From Bin80 sp965219915 (GTDB lineage Bacteria > Bacteroidota > Rhodothermia > Rhodothermales > Bin80): a stretch of 64,000 nt of DNA. The stretch covers positions 992,001 through 1,056,000 of the forward strand of contig OZ244794.1 of NCBI GenBank assembly GCA_965219915.1. The letters are read 5' to 3'. Shown here piece by piece: positions 1 through 8,371 of this stretch (positions within the stretch are counted from its first letter, which is position 1; every line of letters begins with the position of its first letter). The notes beneath the pieces are model-generated. The model saw only the letters and a list, made by a program, of their open reading frames with translations. It was not told the origin of the DNA and did no database searches. Position numbers and translations under genes: made by a program.

Positions 1-1
1 A

Positions 2-607
2 TGCCGACGAGTTGAGGAGGTCAGACAAATTCTGGCGAAGGGTGGGATGTGGATTGACGATTCCCCGGCGTTGAATATCCTTGAGCTGCGGGGAAAGTGC
101 CGTCGGTTGAAGTCGGAGCATGATATCGGACTGGTGCTGGTGGACTACCTGCAGCTCTTGCAGGGGAAGCGGAATGTAGATAACCGTGAGCAGGAGATCG
201 GCTCGATTTCACGATCCCTGAAAGCACTGGCGAAAGAGCTACATATCCCGGTAATTGCGCTCAGTCAGCTCAACCGGAACCCGGAGGATCGAGGGGACAA
301 GCGCCCCCTGTTGTCAGACCTGCGGGAGAGTGGATCCATAGAGCAGGATGCCGACATGGTTGCCTTCATCTACCGGGCGGAGGTCTATGGAGTCAAAGCG
401 GATAAGAGTGGAGCATCTACGGAAGGGGTGGCGGAGGTGATTGTAGGGAAACACCGCAATGGCCCGATCGGGACGGTAAAACTTAACTTTGACAAAACTT
501 ATGCACGGTTCCGAAACCATTCCTCGCACCGCCCAACCCTCGAACATGCACCACGGGATGGGGTGGATTGGCGGACTGTCCCTACTGAGCCCGGGAACCC
601 TTTTTAG
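2..607 (+). CDS. dnaB: Replicative DNA helicase DnaB, C-terminal part (cut by window edge)
   Basis: The open frame enters from the left edge, so the N-terminal domain and Walker A lie outside the window. What is visible is the RecA-like ATPase core: a Walker B segment (LVLVDYLQLL), the motif H3 region (PVIALSQLNR) and the DLRESGSIEQDAD motif, followed by GKHRNGP with the arginine finger. These are diagnostic of hexameric DnaB helicases, which unwind DNA ahead of the fork. The last 35 or so residues are unlike chromosomal DnaB tails, so this may be a plasmid- or phage-type helicase serving replication of the element. Confidence 0.93.
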   Translation, partial: CRRVEEVRQILAKGGMWIDDSPALNILELRGKCRRLKSEHDIGLVLVDYLQLLQGKRNVDNREQEIGSISRSLKALAKELHIPVIALSQLNRNPEDRGDKRPLLSDLRESGSIEQDADMVAFIYRAEVYGVKADKSGASTEGVAEVIVGKHRNGPIGTVKLNFDKTYARFRNHSSHRPTLEHAPRDGVDWRTVPTEPGNPF

Positions 608-641
608 TCTCTAACACACAAAGGCCTGGCGACGCGGCGCA

Positions 642-899
642 ATGAACGAGTGCAAAGAGTCTACCGAAGAAGTGATCCGTGCTCAGGAAGATACATCGTT
701 TGAAGAGTGTATTCTGTGTGGGTGGACGATCTGGGACTGTCATTGCGCTCTTTACGAGGTCGATTATCCGGATGAAGCACTCTGTTGGGCCTGCCACGAG
801 CCAATGCCGGGTAGTGTCTGCAAGTTTTGCGGATGGGACGAGGATGAGGACTGTGCTTGGTTGGCGTGGCTGGAGCCTCCCTCTCACGGGGAAGCATAG
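642..899 (+). CDS. Small acidic cysteine-rich protein, zinc-ribbon-like
   Basis: This 85-residue protein has three C-x2-C pairs (CILC, CWAC, CKFC) plus extra Cys and His residues. The last pair lies in the middle and is followed by a very acidic Asp/Glu run. The arrangement suggests a metal-binding ribbon or knuckle. I recognise no family. It follows dnaB by 34 bases on the same strand and may be cotranscribed with it. Confidence 0.5.
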   Translation: MNECKESTEEVIRAQEDTSFEECILCGWTIWDCHCALYEVDYPDEALCWACHEPMPGSVCKFCGWDEDEDCAWLAWLEPPSHGEA

Positions 900-920
900 C
901 AAGATAGTAGAACAAATCCG

Positions 921-1055
921 ATGTACGAACCGAGGAGTGGAAAGCTTTTCCAAGCGGAACATAAGCTGCAGGAAGCGGGGATGGAATCTGTAAAGCACAG
1001 TACGCTGACGAAGCGTCTATTGGATCATGGCATTACGAGCAAGAGGGAACAATGA
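921..1055 (+). CDS. Very short ORF (44 aa), possibly translated
   Basis: This basic, helix-prone peptide of 44 residues ends in TGA inside an ATGA overlap with the start of the next ORF. That coupling is the main reason to think both are genes. It has no recognisable domain. It could also be a chance frame. Confidence 0.3.
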   Translation: MYEPRSGKLFQAEHKLQEAGMESVKHSTLTKRLLDHGITSKREQ

Positions 1056-1315
1056 TCGGACGATGTACCAGAGCGGTTGATTTCAAGGCGGCCCTCGGCG
1101 CCGTGCTGAACAAACCCGGGGCCAAGGTCCTGTTTGATAATTGCATGTGCGGGATCCATGATGTGCAGGGGGCGACGAACCTGATGCTGACCGAAGAATC
1201 CCTTTCATCCCCTAGAAGCGACACCATGGCAAGGGGCACCCATGCCATAGATCCGACTGTTAGGATCGCGGCGGATATAGAGATGATGAACCATAGGAGG
1301 CCACTACGCCCCTAG
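1052..1315 (+). CDS. Hypothetical protein (87 aa)
   Basis: The start codon overlaps the stop of the preceding small ORF (ATGA). The first 50 residues are protein-like, with FKAALGAVL and AKVLFDNCMCG segments. The last 30 are low quality and overlap convergent coding on the other strand. There is no recognised family. Confidence 0.35.
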   Translation: MIGRCTRAVDFKAALGAVLNKPGAKVLFDNCMCGIHDVQGATNLMLTEESLSSPRSDTMARGTHAIDPTVRIAADIEMMNHRRPLRP

Positions 1316-1410
1316 TCTATCGCAATGAGACATGTCCCTATAATCAAAAGAGGTATGAGTATGATGGCTAACACCATAGCTACTCCCACCGCTGCGAAGA
1401 AAATTTCCAT
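1312..1410 (-). CDS. 32-aa single-pass membrane peptide
   Basis: The ATG lies one base after the TAG of the propeller gene at 1412. The peptide is almost entirely one hydrophobic helix (about residues 3-30) and ends in Asp. Tight spacing after a secreted-protein gene and the helix composition suggest a small membrane peptide made by translational coupling, but 32 codons can arise by chance. Confidence 0.35.
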   Translation of the reverse strand: MEIFFAAVGVAMVLAIILIPLLIIGTCLIAID

Positions 1411-1411
1411 A

Positions 1412-2869
1412 CTATCGCTTAATAAGTTTGCCGGAGTAGGATTCCGTGAGAGTGATAAACCGGTACAGGTACAATCCGTCCGGCAAATGATCAACGGCTA
1501 TGTGCCGTTGGGAATTAACTTGTTCGTCCAGCACCCGCCTGCCAAGCACGTCATACAACGCCACCCGTCCGTCCTGCGTGAATCTAACGTAGTCCGCCGT
1601 AGGGTTTGGGTAGACTTGCAACTCCGTTAGAGTGGGCCCGTCCTGCGTAGATACGCGTGTAGTGGAGTTCCAGTAGAAGAGGGCAAAGGCACCAGTCGCA
1701 CCGCTTATGCCAGCGAAGAAGTTTCCGTGTTTGGATACCGCACGACTGGAAAAGGAAATGCTATTGCCGTGCCTCTTGATTTCTTCCACCGGATTGCTGG
1801 AGAAGTCCCAAACTTCAGTGCGACCTCCCTTCACGTGGAACAGGAGGTGCTGGGCATCAAGTTGCCGAACGCCAGATAGACTGTTCCGATCTCTACCAGA
1901 TGGATCTGAGCCCCATTCTCCTGGCATCTTCTCTACATGACATTCTCTTGTGCCTGCGCTGGATTGCACATCTATGACCCACAACTCTTTTTCAAAGTCG
2001 GGATAGTCTTTGTTCTTGCCAAGCGCAAGGATCTTCCATGCATCCTGAAACCAGTCTATCGAGTTCTCGAAATATACCTTACCCGTGTAACAAACAAACT
2101 CACCACCAGCCTCCACATCGTACACGTGCAGTTCGGTGTATCCCTCAGGAGCGTTCGACCCAGGAATAGAACTTCGGGAGTATTCAACCACCATGTATTT
2201 GCGATCTGGCGAAGATCGGACACGACTAGACGTCCAGTTATAGAAATTGGTGTACGCGCCGCTGTCATTATGTCGAACCTCCGTCCAGCCATTTTTCCAA
2301 TCGGAAAGCGGGAATATGATTATGGATATATCATGTGGATTAGACCCTGCTTGAAAGATTATCTTCGTGCCATCTCGACTGAACTGTATATGACGTGCGT
2401 ACCAAGGATGCGAAGGCTTGTCCGTGACACTCAGGTAACTTATCCGCTGGTCACGATCCTCTTCACCTGTTTTAGCGTCGAAGACACGGATGCGTCCATC
2501 ATTGACAAGAACGGCTATGTCTTTGTTGTTCGGCGAGAACGCAAGGCTGCTGATGTGATACCGATATGAGACGTATATGTCTGAGATTAGGTGACATGTG
2601 GGCACGTCCAAGATGATCACACGCCAATCGACGATTGCACCAGCCTGTGGTACAAACCTCCGCGCTACCAAGGCGACCATTGTTTCATCGTCCGAGAAGA
2701 CGGGACGAAAATCGGGATAATCCGTATGCAGTTCTCCTTCCGCAGGCTGGTATTCGCATAAATACCTGTCCGCATCCTGCCCGTACACGGAAGACACAAA
2801 AAGAAGCGGCGCAAAGAGCGCTATCATTGCCCAGAGTAGACAACCACCAAACCGTCCGGGGTCGTTCAT
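1412..2869 (-). CDS. Secreted beta-propeller protein with type IX secretion (Por) C-terminal sorting domain
   Basis: Residues 1-30 form a Sec signal peptide (LLWAMIALFAPLLFVSSVYG). The body is a WD40/TolB-like propeller with repeated motifs such as FSPNNKDIAVLV, FSRDGTKIIFQ and SSPDRKYMVVEY. The last 75 residues match the T9SS type A sorting domain: YPNPTADYV, then ALYDVLGRRV, then LPDGLYLYRF, ending with Lys-Arg. In Bacteroidota and relatives that domain sends the protein through T9SS to the surface, so it is a useful clue to the host. The gene stands alone on the minus strand; its substrate or partner is unknown. Confidence 0.85.
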   Translation of the reverse strand: MNDPGRFGGCLLWAMIALFAPLLFVSSVYGQDADRYLCEYQPAEGELHTDYPDFRPVFSDDETMVALVARRFVPQAGAIVDWRVIILDVPTCHLISDIYVSYRYHISSLAFSPNNKDIAVLVNDGRIRVFDAKTGEEDRDQRISYLSVTDKPSHPWYARHIQFSRDGTKIIFQAGSNPHDISIIIFPLSDWKNGWTEVRHNDSGAYTNFYNWTSSRVRSSPDRKYMVVEYSRSSIPGSNAPEGYTELHVYDVEAGGEFVCYTGKVYFENSIDWFQDAWKILALGKNKDYPDFEKELWVIDVQSSAGTRECHVEKMPGEWGSDPSGRDRNSLSGVRQLDAQHLLFHVKGGRTEVWDFSSNPVEEIKRHGNSISFSSRAVSKHGNFFAGISGATGAFALFYWNSTTRVSTQDGPTLTELQVYPNPTADYVRFTQDGRVALYDVLGRRVLDEQVNSQRHIAVDHLPDGLYLYRFITLTESYSGKLIKR

Positions 2870-3195
2870 GTGAGCCTACCTTGACGGACTAACAGATTAC
2901 AATTTCCGGCCATTGAATATCTCAGCCAGTGTCGCTGATCTTTCCTAAACTAGCGGATTACTCCTTGAATTTCAGGTATATATTTATCTAAACGAAAGGG
3001 AATGTGTGACCCTCTCTACTCTTCACTTCTTCATAATTGTCTGCATTCAACGCAGCCAACGCTTTGATGTGATCATATATCACATCAACAGCCGTCTCAT
3101 TATGACGTAGTTCGGGTAGACTCATCTGTTTTCAAATCTGGTAGTCAGGATAGTGCTGTGTGTCTTACGCCCTCAATATACAAACAGATCGAGAC
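2870..3195. other. Intergenic stretch, AT-rich, one operator-like palindrome
   Basis: I see no convincing gene between the propeller gene start and the HNH remnant. The centre is AT-rich and holds the dyad listed at 3064-3088. Confidence 0.4.
3064..3088. promoter_or_regulatory. Perfect 10-bp inverted repeat, operator-like
   Basis: The arms are TTGATGTGAT and its exact reverse complement, separated by 5 bases (CATAT). Symmetry, AT-rich centre and position upstream of the minus-strand propeller gene fit a dimeric repressor or activator site. No cognate regulator lies next to it. Confidence 0.4.
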
Positions 3196-3393
3196 CTACG
3201 CGGCCATTTTGCGCTTGATCCATCCTTTGTCTGTTAGCAATACTAGCAGCTCCTCGTGAGAACGTGTACCTTTGAGTTTGTTGCACGGACTGCATAGTAG
3301 TTGTGGGTTTGAGACATGATCCGTCCCATCTTTCGACTTGGGAATAATGTGATCAACCTCAAAGTACCGAGGCTGAAAGTGCGTCTCGCAATG
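3196..3393 (-). pseudogene. HNH endonuclease C-terminal remnant (copy of 52321-52514)
   Basis: The frame encodes only the HNH core (FEVDHIIPKSKDGTDHVSN, LLCSPCNKLKG) and the tail DKGWIKRKMAA. It is close to identical with the C-terminus of the methyltransferase-HNH fusion near 52.3-52.5 kb. Everything upstream of the CETHF motif is missing, so the methyltransferase domain is gone. Homology stops at the stop codon on one side and at about 3390 on the other. Confidence 0.8.
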
Positions 3394-3477
3394 GAGGCGC
3401 AACGATGCGGGAGGCGGGGATCAAGGCACTGAAGCCGAAGAAGTCAAAGGTCCCACCATCAAAAGAAATTACAGTTT
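3390..3477 (+). pseudogene. C-terminal remnant of the 58-aa basic protein encoded at 50175-50351
   Basis: Translation gives GGATMREA...ALKPKKSK...PPSKEITV and stop, matching the last 28 residues of the small gene at 50175-50351. It is joined head-on to the HNH remnant at about 3390. Together, 3196-3491 reads as an inverted copy of the 50163-52514 unit with its middle 2.06 kb deleted. Confidence 0.7.
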
Positions 3478-3491
3478 AGCGTATAATTCCC
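3471..3491 (+). repeat. 21-bp dispersed repeat, copy 1
   Basis: The motif (ACAGTTT, then A or G, then GCGTATAATTCCC) recurs at 50163-50183 on the minus strand and, with one mismatch, at 54461-54481 on the plus strand. In copies 1 and 2 it spans the stop codon of the small ITV-ending gene or its remnant. It could be an element end or a recombination site; a promoter-like TATAAT is inside it. Confidence 0.55.
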
Positions 3492-3507
3492 GAAACATTC
3501 AGACAAA

Positions 3508-3846
3508 GTGGCGCATGTGGCTTACATCCGCGGACACAGAGGGCTGATCCTTGACTTCCTGGTGGAGCGCCTGGGTTTACTAGAAGCGGCTCCGTTGACT
3601 TTGGTGTCTGCGCTGCGGGTCGACGGGATCTTGCGGCGTAAGGAGGTCACCGCGCAAGGTCTAGAAACACTCGAGGAGTTTCAACGGGTAGGACACACCA
3701 GACGCAGTATACGGCGCGCCGAGCGTCGCAGATTGCGCAAAGAGCGACTTTGGCGCGACATTTACATAGTGTCGCTGTTTACGTTCTTTTTCATGATGGT
3801 GGTGGGATTGGTGGGGTTGGTATTAATCAAGTTTTTTTCACGCTAG
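3508..3846 (+). CDS. Small membrane-anchored basic protein
   Basis: This 112-residue protein most likely starts at GTG. It has a leucine-rich N-terminal half, a strongly basic helix (RRSIRRAERRRLRKER, about residues 72-87) and one C-terminal transmembrane helix (residues 90-110, VSLFTFFFMMVVGLVGLVLI). A tail-anchored, cytoplasm-facing topology is likely. There is no recognised family. Confidence 0.5.
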   Translation: MAHVAYIRGHRGLILDFLVERLGLLEAAPLTLVSALRVDGILRRKEVTAQGLETLEEFQRVGHTRRSIRRAERRRLRKERLWRDIYIVSLFTFFFMMVVGLVGLVLIKFFSR

Positions 3847-3918
3847 CGGCCAGCAATGCGAGTCTGGGCGGCTGGTTCGGTTTCCGCCTAATTAAAATCT
3901 CAGCACGCCTCCACACAA

Positions 3919-4140
3919 ATGAACACTAAACATTTGATTCTCGGATGGCTTCACATGGCTGGTGGGGCGGTCGGTCGCCGTATCCGCAAGTTATCGACGC
4001 GCATACATGATCCCGCCCCCAATTACTTCATCTATCCTAAGCGCAACATCAGGGGGCGGATAGCCTTGAGGCTCCTCCGGCTCGGAAGCCGACTTACGCA
4101 TCTGACCATGTACAAGCGGGATGAAGACCTGCAGTTCTGA
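3919..4140 (+). CDS. Hypothetical basic protein (73 aa)
   Basis: The short protein is rich in Arg and Leu, with amphipathic segments (GRIALRLLRLGSRLTHLTMY). Its TGA overlaps the ATG of the next ORF (TGATG), suggesting translational coupling. Function is unknown. Confidence 0.4.
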   Translation: MNTKHLILGWLHMAGGAVGRRIRKLSTRIHDPAPNYFIYPKRNIRGRIALRLLRLGSRLTHLTMYKRDEDLQF

Positions 4141-4457
4141 TGATTCGGTCAGTGACAGCCGCCGTGCTGTACAAGGTGGCACGGTTCTTGGGGGGATGGG
4201 ACGGCACATTAGTGATGATGGCCCTTACGGTTATGGCACAGTACGTGCGTGGTGGGGACGGGTCCTTTACAATGCGGAGATGTGGGTCTCTAATACAGCG
4301 GACAGGATCGAAAGGGTGGCCCCCGACGATATGCCGTTCTAGTAGACACCAAGTGGAAACAACCCAGCCTTTGCGAAGACGATGTATGTCCCAGGGGCGC
4401 TGGAGGTCGTTAGCGGGAGCGGGATCTCTGCCGTTGTTTGGGGCGCCTCCTGGATGA
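4140..4457 (+). CDS. Hypothetical small membrane protein, possibly frameshifted
   Basis: The first 36 residues look real, with a basic amphipathic start and a hydrophobic helix (TLVMMALTVMAQYV). After about 4245 the frame becomes poor, while the frame used at 4121-4342 becomes protein-like (AWWGRVLYNAEMWVSNTADRIE...PDDMPF). A single frameshift near 4240 would give one protein of about 67 residues ending at 4342. It is either a recent pseudogene or a misjudged frame. Confidence 0.3.
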   Translation: MIRSVTAAVLYKVARFLGGWDGTLVMMALTVMAQYVRGGDGSFTMRRCGSLIQRTGSKGWPPTICRSSRHQVETTQPLRRRCMSQGRWRSLAGAGSLPLFGAPPG

Positions 4458-4850
4458 ATTCTTGGAATGATTAGGGAAGATTTTTTCGTGCTGATCTGGA
4501 ATGACCACATCGGAGGTGCGGAATAGTTTTCCCTGAGACATCTCCACCCGGCGCTGACGGTATAGGAGGTATCTCGCTTCTGCCTCGATAGTAAGATCAA
4601 TCCGGCGCTCATCTGTTGAGAAAGCGACTCCTTGCTTGTCCTCGTGTTCTCGTGTAGCCAGTTTGGCATACCAGGTCTTTCCCCCCTTGGTCTGGACCGA
4701 GACGATCAGGTGGTTGCGCACCTCTGGTATTTCCTTGTGAGACACAAACACGCCCCAACTGCCGTCCATGAGTTTGATCGGCCTCGCCGAGGGAATGGTC
4801 GATTCGTCAATAACGAAGTCTTTGCGTCCGTATGTCCTCTTTTTATTCAT
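4410..4850 (-). CDS. Unknown protein, paralogue of the 46959-47822 protein, very basic C-terminus
   Basis: Over about 60 residues it aligns with the protein at 46959-47822: DFVID--TIP--RP, WGV, RNH-IV-V, K-WYA. So a family of unknown function has two members in this window. The C-terminal 13 residues are almost all Arg, Lys, Gln and Ser, ending RSRSR. That resembles the arginine-rich C-terminal signals of some T4SS substrates. It lacks the long linker of its paralogue. Function is unknown; substrate status is inference. Confidence 0.6.
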   Translation of the reverse strand: MNKKRTYGRKDFVIDESTIPSARPIKLMDGSWGVFVSHKEIPEVRNHLIVSVQTKGGKTWYAKLATREHEDKQGVAFSTDERRIDLTIEAEARYLLYRQRRVEMSQGKLFRTSDVVIPDQHEKIFPNHSKNSSRRRPKQRQRSRSR

Positions 4851-4879
4851 GGGCGGGTGATTTTAGTGATTTGCAGGGA

Positions 4880-5122
4880 TCAGTCTTCGACGAAGTTCCC
4901 CAGGGACACGCCGTTGCGTGTCCAGAGTACTTTGACCAGCTTGGTTTCGCTGGGGCCGTCTTTGCGATGTACCTCCTCCTCGGATGGGGTTCTGGACTCA
5001 ATCTCTTTTTCAACCCTGTAGCCCCAGAGTTCTTCTTTTCGGAGCCACGCATGAACGCGTGGGGATGCGATCAGGGTTGCTAATGGTCTTGATGGAAATG
5101 AGGGGCGGGCAACGGAGGACAT
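4880..5122 (-). CDS. Hypothetical protein (80 aa)
   Basis: The frame lies 29 bases upstream of the 4410-4850 gene on the same strand. The part after residue 22 is protein-like (RVHAWLRKEELWGYRVEKEIES, TKLVKVLWTRNGVSLGNFVED), so the true start may be internal. There is no known domain. Confidence 0.4.
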   Translation of the reverse strand: MSSVARPSFPSRPLATLIASPRVHAWLRKEELWGYRVEKEIESRTPSEEEVHRKDGPSETKLVKVLWTRNGVSLGNFVED

Positions 5123-5233
5123 CTAGAGAGCTTGCGCAGATCGTGATCTGCCACACTACCATTGCGAAACTTCTTTGTTTCAATGTACCAGAATACACTA
5201 ATACACGGCTTACCCCGAGTTGGGAGGTGATGG

Positions 5234-5893
5234 TTACATTGCCGATTCACGCGGTCCGGTTGCCGGACGCAGTTGCTGGGGGTTCACATGTTTTCCGCGG
5301 AAGGTTCGGACTTCGTAATGCAGGTGTGGGCCGACTGCATTGCCTGTCTCGCCTGTGAGGGCAATAACATGTCCGCGTTTCACGGCTTGACCCACGCGAA
5401 CATGGACGAGGGACAGGTGGGCGTAAAGCGTAAGGTATCCACTGCCTGGATGGGCTAGTTCGACAAAAATTCCGTATCCTTCCGGGTGACGTGCAATCCT
5501 GTGTACCCAACCGTCTGCGGTTGCCATCACGTTGCTTCCAACAGGAGCTGCTATATCCACTCCCCGATGGGGTTTAAGGCGGTTGTACCTGGGATGGAAT
5601 CGCATTCCGTACGGACTGGACACCCTCCCCGCAACGGGGCTCCCGTGGGGGGGCGCCTGGGACATCTCGCTGGACATGGCTCCTGGTGGGAGGATGGAGG
5701 ACTGTAGGGTGATGGTGGCCTTCAAGATCTGCTGTTTGCGAGAGGTGCCCAATCCACGTCCAGATACAGCCCAGGAAATCGTTAAGAGGAGATAGAATAT
5801 TGTAACAAGGAGAATCAGATGTAAGGGGCGAAGCATCTGTTTCGTGTAGGATGTATCATTGTGTGCTACTGGAATGATGAATACAGGATCCAT
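5234..5893 (-). CDS. M23-family zinc metallopeptidase with N-terminal membrane anchor
   Basis: The protein has an N-terminal transmembrane helix (LHLILLVTIFYLLLTISWAV) and a C-terminal LytM domain. The zinc ligands are visible in HRGVDI (H-x3-D) and HLHYEV (H-x-H), with the usual SPYGMR, LYAHLS and GETG motifs. Such enzymes cut peptidoglycan cross-bridges. The T4SS operon shows no VirB1 transglycosylase, so this enzyme may open the wall for it, or simply remodel murein. The frame could begin at 5950, but that leaves only 5 bp to parA on the other strand; 5893 or 5836 is more plausible. Confidence 0.85.
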   Translation of the reverse strand: MDPVFIIPVAHNDTSYTKQMLRPLHLILLVTIFYLLLTISWAVSGRGLGTSRKQQILKATITLQSSILPPGAMSSEMSQAPPHGSPVAGRVSSPYGMRFHPRYNRLKPHRGVDIAAPVGSNVMATADGWVHRIARHPEGYGIFVELAHPGSGYLTLYAHLSLVHVRVGQAVKRGHVIALTGETGNAVGPHLHYEVRTFRGKHVNPQQLRPATGPRESAM

Positions 5894-5955
5894 CGGAGTT
5901 TCATCGGAGCATTTGTTAGATTGTAGTGTTAAATTATTGTATTTTTTCACTCAGC

Positions 5956-6624
5956 ATGGCGACGGTTGTCTCAATTCTGAGCCCTAAGGGGGGCGTAGGT
6001 CGCAGTACACTGGCAACGAACTTGGCCGGAGGCCTGTCCGAGTTCGGCTACCGGACTCTCCTGCTGGATGCCGACCCTCAGGGATCAGTTTTGGACTGGG
6101 AAAATGAGCGCGTCCAAGACTGGGAAATGCCCCCCGTTGTCAGAGCGCTGCAACCCGATGCCGAAGACGCAGAGGTGAAGGAGTTGATTGATGGTTTTGC
6201 CTGGGTCGTAGTGGATACACCTGCGGGGTTGGAACGTCTTTCTATGGCCGCATTGAATATCGCGGACTGCATTCTGATCCCCATCCGTCCAAGTGCCGCG
6301 GATCTATGGGCGGCGGAGCAACTTGTGGATCTGGTCAACATTCGCCTGAATGCACTAGTCGGGACTGATCGGGTTGTCCCAACTGCCTTCGTATGCCTTC
6401 AGGCAATACCGGAGAGTCGTCTTGCCGAGGAAGTTGATGCAGCCGCGGCGGAGCTGGGGTTCCCTATTCTTATAGCCCGGACCACCATGAGGCCAGATTA
6501 CTCGGAAGCATTTCAGATGGGACTAACCGTCCCCGCCCTATTGCCTGGGAGCGACGGTGACCGGGAGGTCACTGAATTATTGAAAGAAATTATCAAGTTG
6601 GTATCAAAACATGGACACTCCTGA
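5956..6624 (+). CDS. parA: ParA-family partition ATPase
   Basis: The deviant Walker A (KGGVGRST) is at residues 11-18, followed by LLLDADPQGS and the Walker B region WVVVDTPAG. At 222 residues it is a short type Ib ParA without an N-terminal HTH domain. It would drive segregation of the element with the protein encoded next, whose ATG lies inside the end of parA. The start at the second Met is chosen because the P-loop normally begins about 10 residues in. Confidence 0.92.
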   Translation: MATVVSILSPKGGVGRSTLATNLAGGLSEFGYRTLLLDADPQGSVLDWENERVQDWEMPPVVRALQPDAEDAEVKELIDGFAWVVVDTPAGLERLSMAALNIADCILIPIRPSAADLWAAEQLVDLVNIRLNALVGTDRVVPTAFVCLQAIPESRLAEEVDAAAAELGFPILIARTTMRPDYSEAFQMGLTVPALLPGSDGDREVTELLKEIIKLVSKHGHS

Positions 6625-7078
6625 AACAGCAAGAAGACCACTATCGCGGCGGAAGAATTCGAGCCGGGCGCATATCCGGGCGAAGGGGCTCAAATTACAG
6701 ATCAGTTCAACGCAGGAGGCCTTCTTTAACATTGTTCTGCCTGTCAGGACCCATGTGATGATCAAGCTCTACTCGAGCTTCAATGGGGAGGCTATGGGGA
6801 AGATTATGACAAGGGTTGTGGTGGATTGGGTCGAGGAACACTTGCAGGATGTGAGGGAGGCAACGATCGAGCCACCCAAGGGGGATCTGCGAGGAAACGT
6901 ATGTTTCGGGATCAGTCTACCAAAGGATGTACACGTCAAAATCAAGTTGGTCTCGTCAATCCGCAAAATCAGCATGCGGGAAGTGGTAATCCCGATTCTG
7001 AACAAGTGGATAGAAGAGAACTGCACGGGCCCCGAGTATTCAGAGAGACTGATCCGGGCGATGAGTCACAAGGTGTGA
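6611..7078 (+). CDS. Partition partner with two tandem ribbon-helix-helix-like repeats
   Basis: It overlaps parA by 14 bases. Residues about 42-78 and 102-137 are two versions of the same motif: lP-x2-HV-x-IKL-SS, then M-x5-V, then W-x-EE. This pattern looks like a beta strand plus two helices, as in ribbon-helix-helix centromere-binding proteins. A single chain with two such repeats could act as a built-in dimer. The N-terminal 30 residues are basic, as in ParG-type tails that stimulate ParA. The function is inferred from fold pattern and position. Confidence 0.65.
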   Translation: MDTPETARRPLSRRKNSSRAHIRAKGLKLQISSTQEAFFNIVLPVRTHVMIKLYSSFNGEAMGKIMTRVVVDWVEEHLQDVREATIEPPKGDLRGNVCFGISLPKDVHVKIKLVSSIRKISMREVVIPILNKWIEENCTGPEYSERLIRAMSHKV

Positions 7079-7256
7079 TAGGGCGATGGGGCAGGTGGCG
7101 TGGGCCAGGCGCCCTTCGTCATCTTTTACGGGTGGCTTGTTCGGGCGGAGGGGCTTCCAATTCAACGCAAGGTTTTCCACGCCAGCATCGCAGCGAGCTT
7201 TAGGTGGTGGTGGGAGAATCTTTTGGTCTTAAAATAGATACCTCGCAACAAACAGA

Positions 7257-7284
7257 AGCCCCGGCTCCATTCATGGCCGGGGCT
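7257..7284 (-). terminator. Probable transcription terminator of the T4SS operon
   Basis: A perfect 9-bp stem (AGCCCCGGC with its complement) and a 10-base loop lie about 95 bases past the virB11 stop. Read on the minus strand, the stem is followed by a moderately T-rich stretch (TTCTGTTTGTTG). The interval 7079-7377 otherwise holds no gene I can support. Confidence 0.55.
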
Positions 7285-7377
7285 CCAACGGAGGCGTGAC
7301 TGGCCACTCCCTCTGTGAAAAGAAAAGTGACCTCACTCCAAGCTGTACCTACCGGCCATACGCAGGTTCCGCGGACA

Positions 7378-8367
7378 CTACGCACCGAGAGGCGGTGGGC
7401 ACAGTAGAGACCGGATCTGGAAATTCTCTCCATCAAATCCGTCCACGGATGTGATCGCGTCGACGGTGCGGTTGATTCCGTGTCCGCGGATGAACACGAC
7501 CGCGTGGACCGCTTCTGCCACCATGCGCCTCTGATCCACACCGGGGGTTGCTTCTTCCGCGAGCGAGGCCAGCCTCGCCAGCGCCCGCAGCACATCTTCG
7601 CCGTGCACCGTCGCGCAGGCGCCGGGGTGACCGGTGATCCATGCATCCAGGAGATAGCGCGCGGCCCCGTCGCGAACTTCACCGACGACGATCCGTCTAG
7701 GACTGGAGCGGAGGCTGTATCGAACTAGGTCTTTCATGGTGTGGCCGTCTGTGACCACGAGACGGAGTCGGTTTTCGTGTTCCAGATGGAGCTCGGGCGT
7801 GTCCTCGAGGACAAGTATGCGTTCCATGGGGAACTGGTCTCCAACCTCGCTCAGGATCGCGTTACAGAGCGTGGTTTTTCCGCTGCCGGTAGGACCCGCT
7901 ACGATGATGTTTTTTCGCTTCGCAACCAGTTCCCGGATTACCTCCATGCCCTTTCTTGCCAGCGTTCCCTGACACACATACTCCTCCAGCTTTATGATCC
8001 TGGATGGGGGCTTTCGGATAGAGAATGTCGGGCCCTCAGACAGCGGGGGGAGGAAGCCCTGAATCCGGCATTTTCCCAGAGAAGCTGGAAGTACTGTTGC
8101 CAGCTCGGGTTGAGATGAATTGATGTGGGTGTTCGAGCTTGCTGCAACTGCTCGCAGGAAGCTCTCGACTTTGATCAGAGAGGGTCTCTCATCCGTCGTA
8201 TACACTCCCTTGCTGGAAGTGATGATGTGTACGCTTCTGTCCGGGTTCACCTGTACTTCTTCCACATCCGAATCTTCTAGTGCGGCCAGGATGCCCGCCC
8301 CGAGATGCCGGCGAATCATGTCCTCCACGCGGAGGGCGGATCTCTTCTTGTTCGTAGACTGAGACAT
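7378..8367 (-). CDS. virB11: T4SS ATPase VirB11/TrbB
   Basis: Walker A is GPTGSGKTT, followed by ILVLEDTPEL (Asp box), the SLRSSPRRIVVGEVRDGAA Walker B region and the ITGHPGACATVHG His box. These define the secretion ATPase VirB11/TrbB, a cytoplasmic hexamer that powers pilus assembly and transfer. The frame opens further upstream, but ATG at 8367 lies just after the stop of the traF-like gene (8372) and gives the usual length of 329 residues. It is the last gene of the operon. Confidence 0.93.
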   Translation of the reverse strand: MSQSTNKKRSALRVEDMIRRHLGAGILAALEDSDVEEVQVNPDRSVHIITSSKGVYTTDERPSLIKVESFLRAVAASSNTHINSSQPELATVLPASLGKCRIQGFLPPLSEGPTFSIRKPPSRIIKLEEYVCQGTLARKGMEVIRELVAKRKNIIVAGPTGSGKTTLCNAILSEVGDQFPMERILVLEDTPELHLEHENRLRLVVTDGHTMKDLVRYSLRSSPRRIVVGEVRDGAARYLLDAWITGHPGACATVHGEDVLRALARLASLAEEATPGVDQRRMVAEAVHAVVFIRGHGINRTVDAITSVDGFDGENFQIRSLLCPPPLGA

Positions 8368-8371
8368 GGCA